A stretch of 34,104 bases of DNA, from positions 1 to 34,104 of the forward strand of contig UQNM01000020.1 of assembly GCA_900542395.1 (NCBI GenBank). The letters run 5' to 3'. This DNA is from an uncultured Eubacteriales bacterium. GTDB lineage: Bacteria; Bacillota; Clostridia; Christensenellales; Aristaeellaceae. Numbering within the stretch: the first letter of the stretch is position 1; each line of letters begins with the position of its first letter. Shown one piece after another: positions 31,176-34,104 of the stretch. The position numbers and the translations under genes were made by a program. A model generated the notes under the pieces. The model did not search any database. It had not been told where the DNA came from and saw only the letters and a list, made by a program, of their open reading frames with translations.

Positions 31176-32396
31176 ATGGCGTTCAACAAATGGAAAACAG
31201 GAGACCGTCTCAAGCTGGAATGGAGATATGTCATTTGTCATTTGGCATTCCTTATTGTGCTATGGGTAACCGCATCTTTTACGGGGCATTGGGCGACAGA
31301 AGAAAACCCATATCGCTCATACGCATTGCAGGCGTGCGCATGGCTGAATGGGCGGCTGGATTTGGGAAAGGATTATCCGTGGCTGGAGTTGGCGATTTAT
31401 GAGGGAAAGTATTATGTGAGTTTCCCGCCGTTTCCATCGCTGGTTTTGCTTCCGTTTGCCGCGGTATTGGGGACGAATACGCCCGATCACTGGATATCAC
31501 TTGGCTTTTCGATGATCGGAATCATATACGCGATTCGTCTTTACCGTGCAATAACGGGAACGTATGAAATGGCGGAGCAATATGTCTTATTTCTGTTTTT
31601 AGGCAATGGCTATCTGTTTATTGCGCTGCAAGGCGGGTGGGTCTGGTACATGGCTCAGACGATGTGCTTTACGTTTTCGTTAATGTCTCTTTTCTATGCA
31701 GCGAACAAACATATTGGGAGAGCGTTTGCATTTTTGGCTTGTGCCTTTGGATGCAGGCCGATGGTTGTTGTATATATCCCCCTGATTCTTATGCTGGGGA
31801 CAGAAAAAGCAAGTGTAAAAACGTGGATGCGAAAAGGATATCGGCTAATTCCGGCATGTATGATAATCGGATTTTATTTGATGCTGAATGCAGCCCGATT
31901 TGATAATCCGTTTGAATTTGGACATACCCATTTGCCGGAATTTGTACGTTCAACCGAAGGCCAATTCAGCTTGAACTATGCGACGAAAAACTTTAAGCAG
32001 CTTTTCAGACTGCCCCAAACCGGCGGAGAGCATGGAATGCTGATTTATGACACATATGATTGCATGGCGTTTTGGCTGATTGATCCGATAATCGTTTCAT
32101 TTATGGTCACGTGGCTTTATGCGCTGACTCGGAAACGAAAGGCATGCGGATTGAATTTAATCATTGTTCCGGCAACCACATGCGTACACCTGATGATTGT
32201 TTGTTGCCATAAAACCATGGGAGGGTATCAATTTGGAAACAGATATATTGTTGACATGTTGCCATACGTGTTTTATGGGCTTATAACGTATAAACAGGGC
32301 GTTGGGAAAGCAGAATGGTTAAACAATCCGCTTTTTGCATTGGGATTTTCAATCAATCTAATTGGAACTGTTTCAACATATAACCATTGGATTTAG
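31176..32396 (+). CDS. Polytopic membrane protein, GT-C glycosyltransferase-like
   Basis: A 406-aa membrane protein with roughly ten hydrophobic segments. The first loop contains SYALQACAWLNGRLDLGKDY followed by PWLELAIYEGKYYVSFPPFP, a pattern I associate with Clostridia proteins annotated as glycosyltransferase family 39-like or hypothetical membrane proteins. In GT-C enzymes this loop holds the acidic catalytic residue, but I cannot confirm a DxD or equivalent. Base composition is visibly lower in GC than in the genes upstream. There is no strong ribosome site of its own; translation may be coupled to the 12-codon fragment ending one base upstream. Confidence 0.7.
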   Translation: MAFNKWKTGDRLKLEWRYVICHLAFLIVLWVTASFTGHWATEENPYRSYALQACAWLNGRLDLGKDYPWLELAIYEGKYYVSFPPFPSLVLLPFAAVLGTNTPDHWISLGFSMIGIIYAIRLYRAITGTYEMAEQYVLFLFLGNGYLFIALQGGWVWYMAQTMCFTFSLMSLFYAANKHIGRAFAFLACAFGCRPMVVVYIPLILMLGTEKASVKTWMRKGYRLIPACMIIGFYLMLNAARFDNPFEFGHTHLPEFVRSTEGQFSLNYATKNFKQLFRLPQTGGEHGMLIYDTYDCMAFWLIDPIIVSFMVTWLYALTRKRKACGLNLIIVPATTCVHLMIVCCHKTMGGYQFGNRYIVDMLPYVFYGLITYKQGVGKAEWLNNPLFALGFSINLIGTVSTYNHWI

Positions 32397-32472
32397 AAAC
32401 GAGGAAGGTGAAACCATTGCAGGAAAGACGGTTTCGGCAATGGACGGATTTGAATGAATGGAGGAAAACAAA

Positions 32473-33606
32473 ATGAAAACGAAAATGACGATGTGCGTTT
32501 TTGCGCTGTCCGCTCTTTGCTCTTTCTATGTGTGTCATTCGAAGGCGGAAACGAAGATTTGGAAACAGGACTATGAAGCATACGGAAGGAAAATATCAAT
32601 CAATATACCTGTTGATGATATGGGGATGGATAAAATTGAAATCATAAGGGCAGAACCCCAAAAAGTAAATGAAAGGGAAGTAGAGAAAACAAAATGGTCG
32701 GATGACGCCGATTTTTGCAAAGACAGCGAAATGATAGAAACGCTAACGGAAGGGGAAGAAAGTTGGCCGGTTTCATATCTGCTGTCAGAGGATACATTCA
32801 TTACAATATTATATGACAGAAGCCCTTGCGAGCTTAGAAAATATGGAAATGGAAGACAGCTATGGAGAGACGGAGTATCATATTATCCAAATGAAATCAA
32901 TCCGCAGGACATTTACGCGGAGAATAATAATGTATCGCTTAAAGAGGCGGAAGATTATTTGGGTAAAATTATAGAGTACTATTATGACAGTCAAGATTCA
33001 GATTATGAAATTGACTATGTTACAGTCAATGACCGGGCGAGGAAAAACGGCAAAGACGTTGATACTTATCAAAGCGGGACATATGAAATATATTTTTCAC
33101 AGAAAATAAACAACATTCCGATACTTGGAAGGTGGACGGATCTTTATGATATGTATGAAAGAGCTGAAAATAAAATATATCCAAATGAAAAATGGAATTC
33201 TGGTTCGACAATGCATTGGTATTTTGAAATAATGAATAGAACGTCATTTAATGGATATATGATGATGCTTGAAAAAAGGGATACGCTTTACGAAGAAAAA
33301 GTAGTTTCAATGGAAAAAGCAATCGAAAGCATCGAAAAGGAAATATATGCAGGAAGAATCAGAAATGTCTATTCTTTGAAACTGGGGTATGTCTGTTACG
33401 AAAACAAAAAAGACATTTCGACAATTCTTTATCCGATGTGGATTTTTGAATGTGAATATGTAAAAAAACCAGATGAGGCGGAAAGCGAATATGCAGAGAA
33501 TGGAGATTTCAGAACAGGGTCTCACCATGCACTCGTTGGAGTTGATGCTATTACGGGAGAAGTGGTCGATAGAATGAAACCTACAAAGGAATGTAAATAT
33601 AAATGA
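32473..33606 (+). CDS. Secreted protein of unknown function, paralogue A
   Basis: A 377-aa product that I do not assign to a named family. The signal peptide MKTKMTMCVFALSALCSFYV ends near CHSKAET, a likely signal peptidase I site. After it, WKQDYEAYGRKISINIPV aligns with WTQTYEAHGRTIEVDVPI of the next gene. The middle has SLKEAEDYLGKIIEYYY and the C-terminus has ALVGVDAITGEVVDRM, which resembles the ends of PepSY-like repeats. The gene is AT-rich. ATG 32473 is chosen because GGAGG lies eight bases upstream; ATG 32458 overlaps that site. It follows the membrane protein by 76 bases. Confidence 0.75.
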   Translation: MKTKMTMCVFALSALCSFYVCHSKAETKIWKQDYEAYGRKISINIPVDDMGMDKIEIIRAEPQKVNEREVEKTKWSDDADFCKDSEMIETLTEGEESWPVSYLLSEDTFITILYDRSPCELRKYGNGRQLWRDGVSYYPNEINPQDIYAENNNVSLKEAEDYLGKIIEYYYDSQDSDYEIDYVTVNDRARKNGKDVDTYQSGTYEIYFSQKINNIPILGRWTDLYDMYERAENKIYPNEKWNSGSTMHWYFEIMNRTSFNGYMMMLEKRDTLYEEKVVSMEKAIESIEKEIYAGRIRNVYSLKLGYVCYENKKDISTILYPMWIFECEYVKKPDEAESEYAENGDFRTGSHHALVGVDAITGEVVDRMKPTKECKYK

Positions 33607-33628
33607 GTGAAACCGGTATTGCGCCAAT

Positions 33629-33674
33629 AAGGAGGGACGAGGATGAAAAGATTCGCGGGGATGATGGGGGCGCT
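33629..33674 (+). repeat. 46-bp repeat, right copy
   Basis: The counterpart of 31122-31167, with two mismatches. Similarity stops abruptly after GGGGGCGCT, where the left copy runs into the membrane protein gene. Confidence 0.9.
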
Positions 33675-34104
33675 ACTTTTGATGCCGACGCTGGCATTGG
33701 CAAGCGGCGACATGGCTTCCATTTCGGAGCTTCGCCAGCAGGTTGAAACTATGGGGCGGTGGACGCAGACCTATGAAGCGCATGGGCGGACGATTGAGGT
33801 GGATGTGCCGATTATTGTGCCGGAAGTTGATGAATTTCCTGTTTTTTTGGTTGAACCCTACTATGCGGTATACGAGCAGCGCTTAACCAGAGATGGAACT
33901 ATGCTGGAGAAAATCGGAGAAGATGGATGGTGTTCAGTATATGCAGAACAAAATTTACTTTCAGAAGAGGGGATAATAGGAGAAGCAAAGGCATTAGACC
34001 TCGATGATTTTGAACAGGTTGACTTTGATGCAAACTATTCTTCGCCAAGAGATGAGCATAATCTGAATACAAAATACACGAGTGAATTTTTTTACCCATA
34101 CGAG
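33643..34104 (+). CDS. Secreted protein of unknown function, paralogue B (cut by window end)
   Basis: The first 154 codons are present and the frame is open to the last base. MKRFAGMMGALLLMPTLALA is a signal peptide, cleaved after ALA. WTQTYEAHGRTIEVDVPI matches paralogue A at 9 of 18 positions, and both go on to a VEP/AEP segment. The first 60 or so codons are GC-rich like the main genome, and the sequence then turns AT-rich from about 33850, so the gene itself looks mosaic. AAGGAGGG precedes the ATG by six bases. Confidence 0.75.
   Translation, partial: MKRFAGMMGALLLMPTLALASGDMASISELRQQVETMGRWTQTYEAHGRTIEVDVPIIVPEVDEFPVFLVEPYYAVYEQRLTRDGTMLEKIGEDGWCSVYAEQNLLSEEGIIGEAKALDLDDFEQVDFDANYSSPRDEHNLNTKYTSEFFYPYE

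Noticed and set aside
32417..32476. 19-codon TTG-start frame whose stop overlaps the start of paralogue A
   Set aside because: It has an AGGAAGG-like site, but the product is not recognisable and this spacing is common by chance.

Overview
This 34.1 kb window is a GC-rich piece of chromosome from a spore-forming member of the Bacillota. The Clostridia are the best fit, and a gut or rumen lineage such as Christensenellales or Oscillospirales is plausible, but this is inferred from gene content and style only. The evidence is a spoIIID-mbl pair, a B. subtilis-type PurR, an ECF transporter core (ecfA1-ecfA2-ecfT) followed by truA, a small alarmone synthetase, strong AGGAGG ribosome sites, consensus sigma-A promoters and many short palindromic intergenic repeats. 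No rRNA, tRNA, CRISPR array, prophage or transposase was seen.

Layout. 1-7.8 kb: a frameshifted radical-SAM (anSME-like) gene and a cysteine desulfidase-like gene on the minus strand; then a small alarmone synthetase, a DUF951 protein and signal peptidase I on plus; then an iron-dependent alcohol dehydrogenase with an unknown 73-aa partner on minus, and malic enzyme on plus. 7.8-10.2 kb: two adjacent G3E (CobW-like) GTPases, one with a large His/Asp-rich insert, the other lacking the CxCC motif and carrying a DUF1980-like C-terminus. 10.2-14 kb: an FMN riboswitch with terminator, a repeat island, then ecfA1-ecfA2-ecfT-truA. 14-20.3 kb: spoIIID (ribosome site inside a hairpin), mbl, a RelB/RelE-type toxin-antitoxin pair between two identical copies of one terminator, a HAD phosphatase and a 991-aa lipoprotein with seven peptidoglycan-binding repeats. 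20.3-28 kb: a Cys-cluster protein and murC on minus; purR, pth, a frameshifted mfd and the SRP RNA on plus. 28-31 kb: a 160-bp palindromic element, a sodium symporter and a secreted metallophosphoesterase on minus. 31-34.1 kb: a visibly AT-richer island with a polytopic membrane protein and two paralogous secreted proteins, the last cut by the window end.

Much of the core is housekeeping: cell envelope (lepB, mbl, murC, PG-binding lipoprotein), translation and RNA (truA, pth, SRP RNA), stress and purine control (alarmone synthetase, purR), repair (mfd) and metal or vitamin handling (G3E GTPases, ECF module). The less ordinary content lies between genes: at least four families of palindromic repeats, two cases where a foreign-looking cassette sits between direct repeats copied from a neighbouring gene or terminator, and an FMN riboswitch that heads the ECF energizing module with no riboflavin-specific gene behind it.
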